A stretch of 64,000 bases of DNA from CAYOWQ01 sp964407695 (GCA_964407695.1 CAYOWQ010000004.1:124001-188000), one strand, 5' to 3'; shown: positions 1 to 8,595, numbered from the stretch's first letter. Notes: generated from the letters alone by a model not told the origin. Made by a program: numbers and translations.

Positions 1-2
1 AT

Positions 3-308
3 GCGGATCGCCGCAATCGTGGCAGACTTCCGCAGGAGTCGCTGGAGAGCGACCTGGGCCCGGTGCTTGACCTTTCCGGCGGCGGTATGCGTGTGGCGAC
101 GCGCAAGGCCCAGAAGAAGGGCGAGGAACTCACGGTGGTTCTTAAGGAAGGAAGCTCCCGAGTGGCCCTTCGCGCCCGCGTTGCCTGGGTCAAGAAAGCC
201 GGTATGTTCAAGCACGAGATCGGGCTCGAATTTCTGAACCTCTCTCCTGAGTTGGTTCGGGAGCTAACCCGAATCTGCACCAATTGCCGGATGCGCCGGG
301 TCTGCTGA
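3..308 (+). CDS. PilZ domain protein, 5' end cut by the window
   Basis: The frame is open from the left edge, so the start codon lies outside the window; about 101 residues are visible. The N-terminal part contains RRNRGRLPQESL followed by DLSGGGMRV. That is the RxxxR and D/NxSxxG pair which binds cyclic di-GMP in PilZ domains. The rest (VALRARVAWVKKAG, then HEIGLEFLNL) matches the closing beta strands of the fold. The protein ends with a CxxC-type segment, CTNCRMRRVC. PilZ proteins couple cyclic di-GMP level to motility or exopolysaccharide output; the target here is unknown. The 3' end overlaps the convergent gene by 45 bases. Confidence 0.82.
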   Translation, partial: ADRRNRGRLPQESLESDLGPVLDLSGGGMRVATRKAQKKGEELTVVLKEGSSRVALRARVAWVKKAGMFKHEIGLEFLNLSPELVRELTRICTNCRMRRVC

Positions 309-878
309 CCGCCAGCTCAGCCATCGCTTGAGCACCGACCGTCGAAACTCAAAAATCCTGCGAACGTCGGGCGCGATGATGGACCGCCGAAGCCATGGCT
401 CGCCAGGAAAGCATGGGCCGGCAAATTCGACTTCGTCCACCATTCTGGTTCCGCGCGGATTGGGTTCGAAAATGTGCCGATGCCGCCACAGGCGATAGGG
501 TCCCCGAACCTGTTCATCCACAAACTCGAACGGAGGATTCCATCGGGAGATACATGTTCTCCAACGGATCGGGACGCCGCGCCACCGGAGACGATAGTCA
601 AGTATGGCGCCCTCCATCAGGCTGAATGGCTTTGGGGTCAGGATGCGAAACCGCAACCACGGCGGTGTAATCCGTTCCAGATTCCATGCGTCGGCAAAGA
701 AGGGGAAGACCTCCTCAACACTCGCCGGGAGGTGCTGGACTCCGGTCAGTCGGCTCGCCGCAGGAGAATGGCTGATGGTCAGTAAATCCGCGATCACCCC
801 CTCAGGTTCGTCGGGCTTATTGAGCGGTTTCACGCATGTTCCGGTGCTTGACCGGCGAAACCCCTCAGCTATCCTCAT
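264..878 (-). CDS. SRPBCC (START-like) ligand-binding family protein
   Basis: The product has up to 204 residues. From about residue 43 it shows the pattern of small SRPBCC proteins: HLPASVEEVFPFFADAWNLE, then ITPPWLRFRI, then a beta-rich middle (LDYRLRWRGVPIRW, FEFVDEQVRGPYRLWRH) and a C-terminal helix. These proteins hold hydrophobic ligands in a helix-grip fold and are often annotated as cyclase/dehydrase or CDP-paratose epimerase-like; I cannot name a ligand. The start is uncertain. The ATG at 878 overlaps the predicted tRNA-Glu promoter, and a GTG at 797 would also keep the whole domain. Codons 1-40 look unconserved. Confidence 0.68.
   Translation of the reverse strand: MRIAEGFRRSSTGTCVKPLNKPDEPEGVIADLLTISHSPAASRLTGVQHLPASVEEVFPFFADAWNLERITPPWLRFRILTPKPFSLMEGAILDYRLRWRGVPIRWRTCISRWNPPFEFVDEQVRGPYRLWRHRHIFEPNPRGTRMVDEVEFAGPCFPGEPWLRRSIIAPDVRRIFEFRRSVLKRWLSWRSADPAHPAIGADSG
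848..875 (+). promoter_or_regulatory. Candidate sigma-70 promoter of tRNA-Glu
   Basis: TTGACC at 848-853 and TATCCT at 870-875 are separated by 16 bases. Transcription would start about ten bases before the tRNA at 886. The match is good and the position is right for a tRNA gene. It lies over the first codons of the leftward SRPBCC gene if that gene starts at 878. Confidence 0.5.
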
Positions 879-885
879 CCCTCTG

Positions 886-960
886 GCCCCGTTCGTCTAG
901 CCCGGTCCAGGACGCCAGGTTCTCATCCTGGTAACAGGGGTTCGAATCCCCTACGGGGTA
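886..960 (+). tRNA. tRNA-Glu (anticodon CTC)
   Basis: A complete cloverleaf is visible. The acceptor arm GCCCCGT (886-892) pairs with ACGGGGT (953-959) with one G:U at the end, and the discriminator base is A960. The anticodon stem CCAGG/CCTGG encloses a loop with CTC at 922-924. The T arm is AGGGG-TTCGAAT-CCCCT. The 3' CCA is not encoded. A clear intrinsic terminator follows. Confidence 0.95.
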
Positions 961-974
961 CTGTTTTCGTCTTG

Positions 975-1000
975 AACCTGCCGCCAGGCAGGTTTTTTCT
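975..1000 (+). terminator. Intrinsic terminator after tRNA-Glu
   Basis: The stem AACCTGCC/GGCAGGTT (975-982 with 987-994) has the loop GCCA and is followed by a run of T at 993-998. It lies 15 bases after the tRNA and directly against the stop codon of the leftward gene at 1001. Confidence 0.85.
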
Positions 1001-3013
1001 TTACGGGGGGGCGCGGACTGCCTTTCTGAAGAATCGCCGGGCTTCATCCGGGCGCTCCATCTGCACGAGCACGGTTCCCAACTGCCGGTTGAGCGCCTCG
1101 TGGTCTGGGAATCGTTTCAGTCCCTCTCGAAGGGCGACTTCAGCCTCAACCAACCGATCGGCCCGCACTAAACCCCGGCTCAACGCCAGATAGGCAAGGG
1201 GCTGCTGATCATCAACCTGAATTGTCTGTCGGACCAGATCGATCCCTTCATCCAACTGCGCTGGGCCGCCATGCTCAATGAGAAGAAGCGAAAGCCGACG
1301 CATCGCCAGAAGTGAGTTCGGCACAAGATACAACCCTTCCCGAGCCATCGAGACGGATTCGCTGACTCGCCCGGATGATTCCAGCTGGGCGACCAGGTCA
1401 TCTCGCAACTCAACATAGGTCGGATGGACCCCGAGCACGCGGCGAGTGACCTCGTCGGCCTCATCCCTTCGATCTTGGACCCGAAGAACCCGAACGAGAC
1501 TGAGAACCAGGTTCTCCTGTTCACCGATCGCTTCAATTGACGATCGAATGAGCGATTCAGCCCGCGGGAAGTCGTGTTCGCATGCGGCCAGCCAGGCTCG
1601 ACGCAACGATAGCACCTGCTGGTCCGGCCGCGGCAAGGCGATGCCGCCGGCATTCCACCCCGACGCGAGTTGATACAACCCGTTGGCCCAGGCAACCCTT
1701 CGGGCCAGACTTGAATCAAGGTTTGTGGGGCCACCAGAGAAGACATCGTCGACCGACAACGGGATCGACGAATCGATCAGCCGGGCGGCCAACCCGGAAC
1801 CTTGAACGATCCCGGTGTGAATCGTCAGTAGTAGTGCGGCAAGCGACGCTGCGGCAAACCAGCGACCGGCCGGAGCGATCACCCCACCTTTCCGGAGGAC
1901 CCAGCGGTGCAGGTTCACATCGCAACTTCGAAAGAGCCTCCAAGTCTTCCAGGCCAGAAAGGTCACGCACGCGGCAATGCCCGAGGCGAAAAGCAGCGGA
2001 ATTACTCCATAAGCCCCACGCGCTATGAAAAAAACCAGCGTGAACACCATTCCGAGCGCTATCTCCTCACCCCACGAGAGCGAAGACCGATTCCGAGGAC
2101 CCTTCGAGCGGGCCGACGCCAGTGCTGCCGGTTTCCCCCAGCCGAAATAGAGCGCCTCCTTCGGGCACACACTGACGCAATCCATGCACTTCATGCAACC
2201 CGGATCCACCACCATCCGGAAATCACGCACTTCCTCATGCACGCGGACGTTGGACGTGCACACGGCCGTGCAATGCCCGCATTGCGAACAGGCATCGGTG
2301 ACGCGGATTCGCATTGGCGACCATTCATCCAGAGGAGCGAAGAGACCTCCGTACGGGCAGCCGTACGTGCAATAGCCCTTCTGGCCAAGCAGGTAGACCG
2401 TAAGGAATCCGCATACACCCAGAAACGGAATCGCGACGAAGACTCCGGGAAAGGTGGCCCAGAAGTCAGTGGTCACGAAATGGGCTGTAAAGGCACCGAT
2501 TTCCACATGACGGCTCTGTGGCGCGGTCCACGGAAGTATCGCTATTCGATACACCAGAGGCCACACAAACATGTAGAGCCCGAGGACGGTCGGCGCCAGA
2601 ACGAGCAGACGAGAACGAAACGGTGCCGGCCGCACGCCCGTCTTCTTGAGCACCCAGCCGCAAAGGTCCTGCAGCAGGAGAACGTGACAGCCCCAGCCAC
2701 AGAACCACCGCCCGAGGATCAGGGTGCTGAGCAATGCCAGCGCCAACAACACCGTTCCCGCGTTGATGATGTCGTCCTTGACCGTCTGCATTGCCTCCGA
2801 CGGCTCGACGGGTGTCATGGTTGATCCCGTCATCAGCCAATGCGCGATGTGCGCCAGGATGAGCAATTGCACGGCCGTGAGCACAATCGCCCGGCGCCTC
2901 CCCGACCTGGACTTTTGGACTGTCAGTGCCGAATCCTCGCCAGGCAGTACCGGCAGGCTGATCCGTACGCGATCATCGGCAGGTGCGCAATTGGACACGG
3001 GAGTGTGGGGCAC
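1001..3013 (-). CDS. NapH/NosR-like 4Fe-4S membrane protein fused to TPR domain
   Basis: The 670-residue product has several membrane segments, starting near residue 41 (IVLTAVQLLILAHIAHWL). It carries the membrane cysteine motifs of the NapH/NosR/CcoG group (GRWFCGWGCH near 101, GYCTYGCPYGG near 213). Two ferredoxin clusters follow: C242, C245, C248, C252 and C273, C276, C279, C283. Such proteins pass electrons between the quinone pool and periplasmic enzymes. After three or more further membrane segments the last 200 residues form tetratricopeptide-like helical repeats (for example RLVEAEVALREGLKRFPDHE), which is not part of the classical family. No nos, nap or cco partner gene lies nearby, so the electron partner is unknown. 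The start ATG at 3013 gives a polar N-terminus of about 40 residues. Confidence 0.85.
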   Translation of the reverse strand: MPHTPVSNCAPADDRVRISLPVLPGEDSALTVQKSRSGRRRAIVLTAVQLLILAHIAHWLMTGSTMTPVEPSEAMQTVKDDIINAGTVLLALALLSTLILGRWFCGWGCHVLLLQDLCGWVLKKTGVRPAPFRSRLLVLAPTVLGLYMFVWPLVYRIAILPWTAPQSRHVEIGAFTAHFVTTDFWATFPGVFVAIPFLGVCGFLTVYLLGQKGYCTYGCPYGGLFAPLDEWSPMRIRVTDACSQCGHCTAVCTSNVRVHEEVRDFRMVVDPGCMKCMDCVSVCPKEALYFGWGKPAALASARSKGPRNRSSLSWGEEIALGMVFTLVFFIARGAYGVIPLLFASGIAACVTFLAWKTWRLFRSCDVNLHRWVLRKGGVIAPAGRWFAAASLAALLLTIHTGIVQGSGLAARLIDSSIPLSVDDVFSGGPTNLDSSLARRVAWANGLYQLASGWNAGGIALPRPDQQVLSLRRAWLAACEHDFPRAESLIRSSIEAIGEQENLVLSLVRVLRVQDRRDEADEVTRRVLGVHPTYVELRDDLVAQLESSGRVSESVSMAREGLYLVPNSLLAMRRLSLLLIEHGGPAQLDEGIDLVRQTIQVDDQQPLAYLALSRGLVRADRLVEAEVALREGLKRFPDHEALNRQLGTVLVQMERPDEARRFFRKAVRAPP

Positions 3014-3055
3014 GGATGAGCGTAGGTCGGCGTTTCAGGGCCGGAAGCCCAATTG

Positions 3056-3085
3056 AAAAGGCCCCGCGCTTCAGCGCGGGGCCTT
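3056..3085 (-). terminator. Intrinsic terminator of the sigma factor gene
   Basis: A 12-base-pair GC-rich stem (3058-3069 with 3074-3085) has the loop TTCA. Read leftward it is followed by TTTT. It lies between the sigma gene stop at 3109 and the next gene in the same direction, so it separates the two transcripts. Confidence 0.85.
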
Positions 3086-3108
3086 GAATCGACTGAATTC
3101 GGGCGAGC

Positions 3109-4152
3109 CTAGTTCTCAGTGACCTTGGCGGTCTCAAGAGCATCCTTGGCGTCGGGCATGCTCTGCTCGAGCGCCAAGCGGATTTTCTCGAGTGCCTTGT
3201 TCTGAATCTGGCGTACTCGCTCCTTGGTGACACCGATGATCTGGCCAACCTGCTCGAGCGTCAGCGGCTCGTGCTTTTCGTCGGCATTCAGACCGAAACG
3301 GTGATGAATCACCGTCTGCTCAACGTCGGAAAGCTCGGCGAGGTTCGAGACCACGATGTGCTTGATCTCGGCTGCAGTTTCCTTCTCGTGCGTGGCCCGG
3401 ACCGTTTCGAGGTGGTTGCTCTTTTCGAGCGCGGGGTCGAAATCGGTGGGAAAACGCTGGCGATACTTGCTGAGCTTCATGCCCTGCCGGCTGAACGCCT
3501 TGAGGATGGCCCGGCAGGCGTACGTCGAGAACTTGAAGCCGCGTTCACAGTCAAACTTGTCGACCGAGCGAAGCAGAGCCATATTGCCCTCGCTCACGAG
3601 GTCGGCGAAGTCCACCTCGCTCATGCGGGTGCGCTTGGCCATCGCCAGCACGAGCGCGAGGTTGGTCTCGGCAATCTGCTCGCGATACTGGCGAGAGATG
3701 CGATACCACCGAAGCAGTTCGCGCGACTGACCGTCATTGGGCTCAGTGGCTCCAAGCTCGTTCTGGAGCGAGAACATGCGATAGCGGGCGTAGTTGTACT
3801 TGAGGAACAACACCCGCTCCTGCGCGCCGGTCAGCAGGATGGTGCTGGGCTGGCGAGTCGACCGGTCCTTCGAACGAGCCGGGGTCAGATCGTCCATGAG
3901 CGGGCGATACCACGACACGTCGGGCTTCTCGATTTCGGGGGCGTCGTCGTAGATTCGCTGTTCGGCCTTTGGCTTGTAGAACTCCTTGGAATCAATGAAG
4001 TCCACAGGCTCGGACAGGATCTGGCGGATCAGCCGCTCCTCGGCGTCGGTGAGACCGGTGCGCGAGGCAGTCGGCGCGCTCCGAATCGGGAGCCGCTGTC
4101 GCTTGCGGACTCGATCAAGAGGAGAATTGGCGCCGATCATTGGCTGAAGCAT
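3109..4152 (-). CDS. Sigma-70 family RNA polymerase sigma factor
   Basis: The product has 347 residues. Region 2 spans about 160-222 (AETNLALVLAMAKR, DFADLVSEGNMALLRSVDKF, FKFSTYACRAILKAFSR). Region 4 spans about 270-327, with a helix-turn-helix around EQVGQIIGVTKERVRQIQNK. The segment joining them (about 223-268) is short and has no clear region 3. The first 150 residues form an uncharacterised extension. The overall plan resembles group 3/4 sigma-70 factors of planctomycetes rather than housekeeping RpoD. Its regulon cannot be read from the window. A GGAGT lies 11-15 bases before the ATG. An AT-rich leader lies upstream. Confidence 0.88.
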   Translation of the reverse strand: MLQPMIGANSPLDRVRKRQRLPIRSAPTASRTGLTDAEERLIRQILSEPVDFIDSKEFYKPKAEQRIYDDAPEIEKPDVSWYRPLMDDLTPARSKDRSTRQPSTILLTGAQERVLFLKYNYARYRMFSLQNELGATEPNDGQSRELLRWYRISRQYREQIAETNLALVLAMAKRTRMSEVDFADLVSEGNMALLRSVDKFDCERGFKFSTYACRAILKAFSRQGMKLSKYRQRFPTDFDPALEKSNHLETVRATHEKETAAEIKHIVVSNLAELSDVEQTVIHHRFGLNADEKHEPLTLEQVGQIIGVTKERVRQIQNKALEKIRLALEQSMPDAKDALETAKVTEN

Positions 4153-4460
4153 TTCACATCACTCCGGGGAAGACCCCAGTTGGCAATCCTGACGACGCGT
4201 TATTCGGCATTGGCAGGTTTGGGATTCTTCGGATATCTGAGGGATACTTTCCGAGTTTTCCCGGCCGTCACCGCCGAATCTGCACTCCCAGAATACCGTT
4301 TCTGGCCTCGGGAGGTTCGCTTCTTTGGAATTAATCAAAGAATTAGTGAAGATTATCACAAATAACGTACAAAAACCGATCAACGGCCCTGAAGGGCCTA
4401 AAGAGATATAGATGCCGATCTCCGCGGAAAGTTCGCGGCAATGAGCAAGAACGCGTCAGA
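4153..4460. other. Gene-free spacer between sigma factor and ndk
   Basis: The spacer has 308 bases and is AT-richer than its surroundings between about 4315 and 4380. It probably holds the leftward promoter of the sigma gene. A small hairpin, GGCCC-TGAA-GGGCC at 4385-4398, lies 63 bases past the ndk stop. Read leftward it has TTTTT ten bases later, so it could be a weak ndk terminator. I see no coding potential. Confidence 0.5.
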
Positions 4461-4931
4461 TCACTCTATCTTGCCACCGGACGTGTCATAGACCCAGACA
4501 TCACCGGCACGCTTGTATTCCACGATCTCACCTTGGGCAAAGAACAACCCCAACTCGCGGGTGGCGGCCTCGGGGCCATCAGACCCGTGGATCAGGTTGA
4601 ACGAATTGGATACACCGAAGTCGCCGCGGACGGTTCCGGGCTCAGCCTTCGAGCCAAAGGTCGCCCCCATCATCTTTCGGCAGATCGCGATGGCACCCAG
4701 GCCTCGAACCGCGAGAACCAGGACCGGAGCGCTGGTCATGAATCGAACCAAACCGTCGTAGAAGGGCTTTCCGTGGTGGTCCTTGTAGTGGGTCGCCGCA
4801 AGCTGCGGGGAAATCTGCATGAGCTTGGCGCCGACGATCTGCAGGCCCTTGTCCTCAAATCGGCTCAGAATTCGGCCCATCAGACCTCGTTGAACGGCAT
4901 CGGGCTTGAGAATGATCAGTGTGGTTTCCAT
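4461..4931 (-). CDS. ndk: Nucleoside diphosphate kinase
   Basis: The enzyme moves the gamma phosphate from ATP to other nucleoside diphosphates through a phosphohistidine. The 156 residues match the whole family: METTLIILKPDAVQRGLMG at the start, FGVSNSFNLIHGSD with the active-site histidine near 115, and GLFFAQGEIVEY at the end. The start at 4931 is chosen because METTLIILKP is the normal N-terminus; the frame stays open further upstream but is not conserved there. The gene stands alone, divergent from the secretin gene. Confidence 0.97.
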   Translation of the reverse strand: METTLIILKPDAVQRGLMGRILSRFEDKGLQIVGAKLMQISPQLAATHYKDHHGKPFYDGLVRFMTSAPVLVLAVRGLGAIAICRKMMGATFGSKAEPGTVRGDFGVSNSFNLIHGSDGPEAATRELGLFFAQGEIVEYKRAGDVWVYDTSGGKIE

Positions 4932-5199
4932 AGGTGGTTCCGGGATGGTGAAATGGGCGGTCAGCGTAGCGTTCGACGGCAGATTTCTCCAGCCTCCGTC
5001 GAGAAATCGGGATCGACAGCGACTCATCGCGGTAGAACCTTCGGGGCCGCTTGCAAGCGGTTGGGGTCGCCAGTAGTCTGACGCGACTGCACTTAGGGGC
5101 CGCGTCGATACACGCCTCGGCGGCGGTGGATGTGGATGGTTTGAGTGTTCTGCTTCTCGGCGTCACGCCCGGATGTCCGAGCCTATCAGGAGCGATGGA

Positions 5200-8088
5200 A
5201 TGAACTCACGCTGGTATCGAAGTACATCGGTTTCGATGATCGCGGTGGTTGGGATCCTGGGGGCCGGTGTTCCGGCCACGGTCGGTTCCGCGAGGGCACA
5301 GGATGGGCAAGCGTCATCGGAAACTGATGCCGCGATCGCGAGAGGGCAGCAGGCCCTCGTCGAGGCGCGCTATCAGGATGCGATTGACGCATTTCAACAA
5401 GCGTTGCGGCTAAGCCCGGACAACCAGGTGGCGCATAACGGGCTGGCGAATGCCCAGGCCATGCTGGATCAGGGTTCGACGATTGAAAAGGTGCAGGACC
5501 AGACCGAGGTCTTCCGTCAGATGACTCTGGCGGAGTTCGAACAAGGCATCAAAGACGCGAATCAGCTTCTGGCTCAAGGCGATTTCAGTGGCGCGGAGCG
5601 CGCTCTGACGACAGCCGAAGTGAAGCTTCGCAGCGGTCGCCGAGCGCTCTCGGAAGGCGAATACACCGCGCGAAAGGTTCAGATCGACAACCTTCGAGTC
5701 TCAATCACCTCAGCGAAGCAGGCGGAGGAGTTGAGACGGAAGGCCGAAGCAGAAGCCGCTGCCGTCAAGGCGCAACAGGCCGTTGCGGCTGCGCAGGCCG
5801 AAGCCCGGCAGACGCAGGTGAACCAGCTTCTCATGCGGGTGCGCACGCTTCAGAGCGAGATGAAGTATGCCGAGGCCTTGCAGGTGCTTGACGAAGTCCT
5901 GTTCCTTGATCCGCTGAATTCGGCAGCGCAACTCTTGAAGGATGCGATCCGGTCCGTGAAGGACATGCAGGACATGATCCAGATGGAGAAGTGGAAGGAG
6001 CAAGGGATCACGTACCTGATGAAGGGGAACCGCGAAGCTCTGATCCCGCCGCAGCCGAATCTTTCCGGCGCCGGTGCCAAGTCGACGACAGGCCTGATGC
6101 AGTATCCCGAAGATTGGACCAACCTGAGCCTGCGGCGTTCGGGTGCGGCCGGTTGGGTCGAGCCGGAATCCGACCGCATGACGCGGGCCGGCCTGCAGCA
6201 GGCGGTTGCGGTGGACTTTTCGAACAATGACCTTGATCAGGTCGTGGCCTACCTGCGAAGCACGACGGGGCTTCAGTTCTACGTCGATTGGAAGGCACTG
6301 GATTTCATCGGCGTTCGCAAGGAAGACCAGGTGGACCTGAAGATGGGCGAGGTTCCCGCGGAGACCGCTCTGGATCGCATCATCGAGCAGCTTGGCGACG
6401 AAGGCGACCGGCCGGAATGGGCGATCGAGGACGGAATCGTTGTGCTCTCGAGCAAGGAAGCGCTGAAGAAGAAGGTGAGCACGGTTGTCTATGACATTCG
6501 CGACCTTCTCTTCGAAGTTCCGTACTTCGACAATGCTCCGGAATTCGATCTCGACAATGCCATCAATCAGGGCAATAACGGCGGCCAGGGCGGCGGCGGT
6601 GGCGGCGGCTTCGGCGGCGGTGGTGGCGGCGGTGGCGGTGGTGGTGGCGGCGGCGGTCAGGGCGGCGGCGGCGGCGGATCGCTGTTCGGCACCCCGGACC
6701 AGGATCCCGATCGCCGCGACCGCGAAGACCTGATTCAGGACATCATCGACATCATTCAGGAGCAGGTCGACAACGAAGGCTGGAAGGACAATGGTGGCGA
6801 CACCGGTTCCATTCAGGAGTTGAACGGCAACCTGATCATTACCAATACACCGAAGAATCATCGCGAGATTGAGAATCTTCTCGGTCAGCTTCGCGAGATT
6901 CGATCGCTGCAGATCAACGTTGAAGGCCGACTCCTCACCGTTGCAATGGACTGGTTCGAGCAGATCGGCATCGACCTTGACCTGTACTTCAACACGAACA
7001 ATTCGTTGTTCAACGCCGCACGGGAAGTTGACCCCAACTTCCAGCTGAAGGATTTCTTCAATCAGACCGGCGATTCCAAGGGCACTATCAAGGACCCGGT
7101 GATCTTTGACGGCTTCAGCGGCACCACGAACGATCCAAACGGCATTGCGAACACCGTTGCTACAGGTGCGGCGTTCGGCGTGCCCGATGGCGGTACGCCC
7201 GATCCGGGCGACATCCAGTACGTCACGGGCCCAGTGGGCGCACCGCTTCGCACGACGAAGGGCTTTACACCCATCAACGTGAACCAGGGTGGTTACGGCG
7301 CCAACGGCAGCGGCCTCGTGAATCAGCTGGCTGAGTTTGCCGACGGCACGTTCCCGGCGGTCGCAGCTCTCAACCCGGCCTTGGCCGCAGGCGTGTCCTT
7401 CCTGGATGACGTTCAGGTTGACCTGCTGATCAACGCCACTCAGGCTGATCGTCGATCGATCACGATGACGTCGCCTCGGTTGACGCTGTTCAACGGGCAG
7501 CGATCGTGGGTTGCGATCCAGTTCACGCAGGCGTTCGTTTCCGGACTGACGCCGGTGACGGGAGACAACTCCGGTGCGTTCGAGCCGGAGATCGACTTCG
7601 TGCGAGAGGGTTTCGGATTCGACGTGGAGGCGGTGATTTCCGCCGACCGACGATATGTCACCATGACGGTCCAGTTTGACCTCAGCAACAACGAAGGATT
7701 CCGACAGTCTGATGCGAGCGAATTCGGCGGTGCAGCCGGCGGCGGCACCGATGGTGATGGTGGCAACAACGGCGGTGGTCGGGCCGGCCAGTTCACGGGC
7801 CGCGTCGAACTGCCGCAGGTTTCGACCACGTCCGTGCGCACGACCGTTTCGGTTCCTGACAAGGGAACGATCCTGTTGGGCGGCCAGCGCCTCGCCAATG
7901 AAATCGAGGTCGAGACCGGCGTACCCATCCTGTCGAAGATTCCGATCGTGAACCGGTTCTTCACGAACCGAGTGACGTCGAAGGATGAAAGCTCACTGCT
8001 TGTTCTTGTGCGTCCGGAAATCATCATTCAGGAGGAGAACGAGGACATCCTGTTCCCCGGCCTGACGGACCGCATGGGCGGGCGCTGA
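5200..8088 (+). CDS. Secretin-like outer membrane protein (type II/IV secretion GspD/PilQ superfamily)
   Basis: The product has 962 residues. A signal peptide is followed by TPR-like repeats (about 45-75, EARYQDAIDAFQQALRLSPD), an Ala/Gln-rich coiled segment (about 180-210), and an N0/STN-like domain (VDFSNNDLDQVVAYLRSTTG). Then come a polyglycine stretch (about 460-493) and a secretin core ending with VPDKGTILLGGQ, VPILSKIPIVNRFF and LLVLVRPEII, the usual secretin signature. Secretins form outer-membrane rings for protein or pilus export. The start at 5200 is chosen because AGGAG at 5188-5192 lies seven bases before it. No other secretion gene is adjacent. The polyglycine insert and TPR front are unusual. 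Confidence 0.88.
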   Translation: MNSRWYRSTSVSMIAVVGILGAGVPATVGSARAQDGQASSETDAAIARGQQALVEARYQDAIDAFQQALRLSPDNQVAHNGLANAQAMLDQGSTIEKVQDQTEVFRQMTLAEFEQGIKDANQLLAQGDFSGAERALTTAEVKLRSGRRALSEGEYTARKVQIDNLRVSITSAKQAEELRRKAEAEAAAVKAQQAVAAAQAEARQTQVNQLLMRVRTLQSEMKYAEALQVLDEVLFLDPLNSAAQLLKDAIRSVKDMQDMIQMEKWKEQGITYLMKGNREALIPPQPNLSGAGAKSTTGLMQYPEDWTNLSLRRSGAAGWVEPESDRMTRAGLQQAVAVDFSNNDLDQVVAYLRSTTGLQFYVDWKALDFIGVRKEDQVDLKMGEVPAETALDRIIEQLGDEGDRPEWAIEDGIVVLSSKEALKKKVSTVVYDIRDLLFEVPYFDNAPEFDLDNAINQGNNGGQGGGGGGGFGGGGGGGGGGGGGGGQGGGGGGSLFGTPDQDPDRRDREDLIQDIIDIIQEQVDNEGWKDNGGDTGSIQELNGNLIITNTPKNHREIENLLGQLREIRSLQINVEGRLLTVAMDWFEQIGIDLDLYFNTNNSLFNAAREVDPNFQLKDFFNQTGDSKGTIKDPVIFDGFSGTTNDPNGIANTVATGAAFGVPDGGTPDPGDIQYVTGPVGAPLRTTKGFTPINVNQGGYGANGSGLVNQLAEFADGTFPAVAALNPALAAGVSFLDDVQVDLLINATQADRRSITMTSPRLTLFNGQRSWVAIQFTQAFVSGLTPVTGDNSGAFEPEIDFVREGFGFDVEAVISADRRYVTMTVQFDLSNNEGFRQSDASEFGGAAGGGTDGDGGNNGGGRAGQFTGRVELPQVSTTSVRTTVSVPDKGTILLGGQRLANEIEVETGVPILSKIPIVNRFFTNRVTSKDESSLLVLVRPEIIIQEENEDILFPGLTDRMGGR
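6580..6678 (+). repeat. Polyglycine-coding GGC/GGT low-complexity tract inside the secretin gene
   Basis: Almost every codon is GGC or GGT, broken only by two Gln, one Phe and similar single residues. The tract codes for about 30 glycines between the N-terminal secretin domains and the pore region. It should act as a flexible linker and may vary in length by replication slippage. Confidence 0.9.
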
Positions 8089-8120
8089 CGTCAATCAGCC
8101 CGCTTGATGCAGGAAATTTG

Positions 8121-8154
8121 AAGGGCGGCTTCGACTGCGAAGCCGCCCTTTTCT
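8121..8154 (+). terminator. Intrinsic terminator of the secretin gene
   Basis: A 13-base-pair stem (8121-8133 with 8138-8150) has the loop ACTG and is followed by TTTT. It starts 33 bases after the stop codon. Confidence 0.92.
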
Positions 8155-8235
8155 CGTGAATCCCTTCATTGCTCTTGCTCGGCGGCGGGCGATGGGCTAC
8201 CCTGAAGACTTCGCTTTTTCTGGAGATCTCCACGT

Positions 8236-8595
8236 ATGGCGGCGGCTGCATCCCGACTTCGGGTTTCCGATCACAAGGGCGTCAAGCGCGTCGATTTCAT
8301 CGATCGGAACATTCTTGACGAGGCCAATATCCAGCAGATCGGCGACGAGATCAGCCGCCTGGTGGATGCCGAGGCCCGTCCCCGGGTCCTGATCAGCTTC
8401 GGCAATGTCGATCATTTGTCGTCGGCCGCCCTGGGGGCGCTTATACAGATCAACAACCGGGTGCGGGCGAAGGACGGCCAGCTTCGCCTCTCGAATATTG
8501 ATCCGCAGATCTATGAGGTGTTCGTCATTACGAAGCTGAACAAGATCTTCCAGATTCATACAACGGCCGAAGAGGCCCTGGCCAGCTTCTCCTGA
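8236..8595 (+). CDS. STAS domain anti-sigma factor antagonist
   Basis: The product has 119 residues and is a single STAS domain of the SpoIIAA/RsbV type. It shows the strand-helix pattern and the switch region NVDHLSSAALGALIQINN, where the serine pair marks the site normally phosphorylated by the partner kinase. Such proteins, when unphosphorylated, bind an anti-sigma kinase and so free a sigma factor. The gene lies 19 bases before the kinase gene and is clearly in one operon with it. GGAG lies ten bases before the start. No PP2C-type phosphatase is in the window. Confidence 0.88.
   Translation: MAAAASRLRVSDHKGVKRVDFIDRNILDEANIQQIGDEISRLVDAEARPRVLISFGNVDHLSSAALGALIQINNRVRAKDGQLRLSNIDPQIYEVFVITKLNKIFQIHTTAEEALASFS

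Noticed and set aside
1907..2824. A 305-codon rightward open frame
   Set aside because: It is antisense to the iron-sulfur membrane protein and has a His/Arg-rich composition with no fold pattern.
3271..4365. A 364-codon rightward open frame
   Set aside because: It is antisense to the sigma factor gene and runs into the AT-rich leader; no motif is seen.
4385..4398. Small hairpin after ndk as a firm terminator
   Set aside because: The stem has only five base pairs and the T run is ten bases away, so I mention it only in the spacer note.
5047..5060. Perfect 14-base palindrome CCGCTTGCAAGCGG between ndk and the secretin gene
   Set aside because: It is likely enough by chance in GC-rich DNA and is not placed against a visible promoter; no claim is made.
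6580..6678. Short repeated GGC units that could be read as a tandem repeat array or CRISPR-like element
   Set aside because: There are no spacers; the units are glycine codons in the secretin frame.
5710..6861. A 383-codon leftward open frame with Ala/Thr-rich repeats
   Set aside because: It is antisense to the secretin gene; its repeats are the complement of the polyglycine tract.
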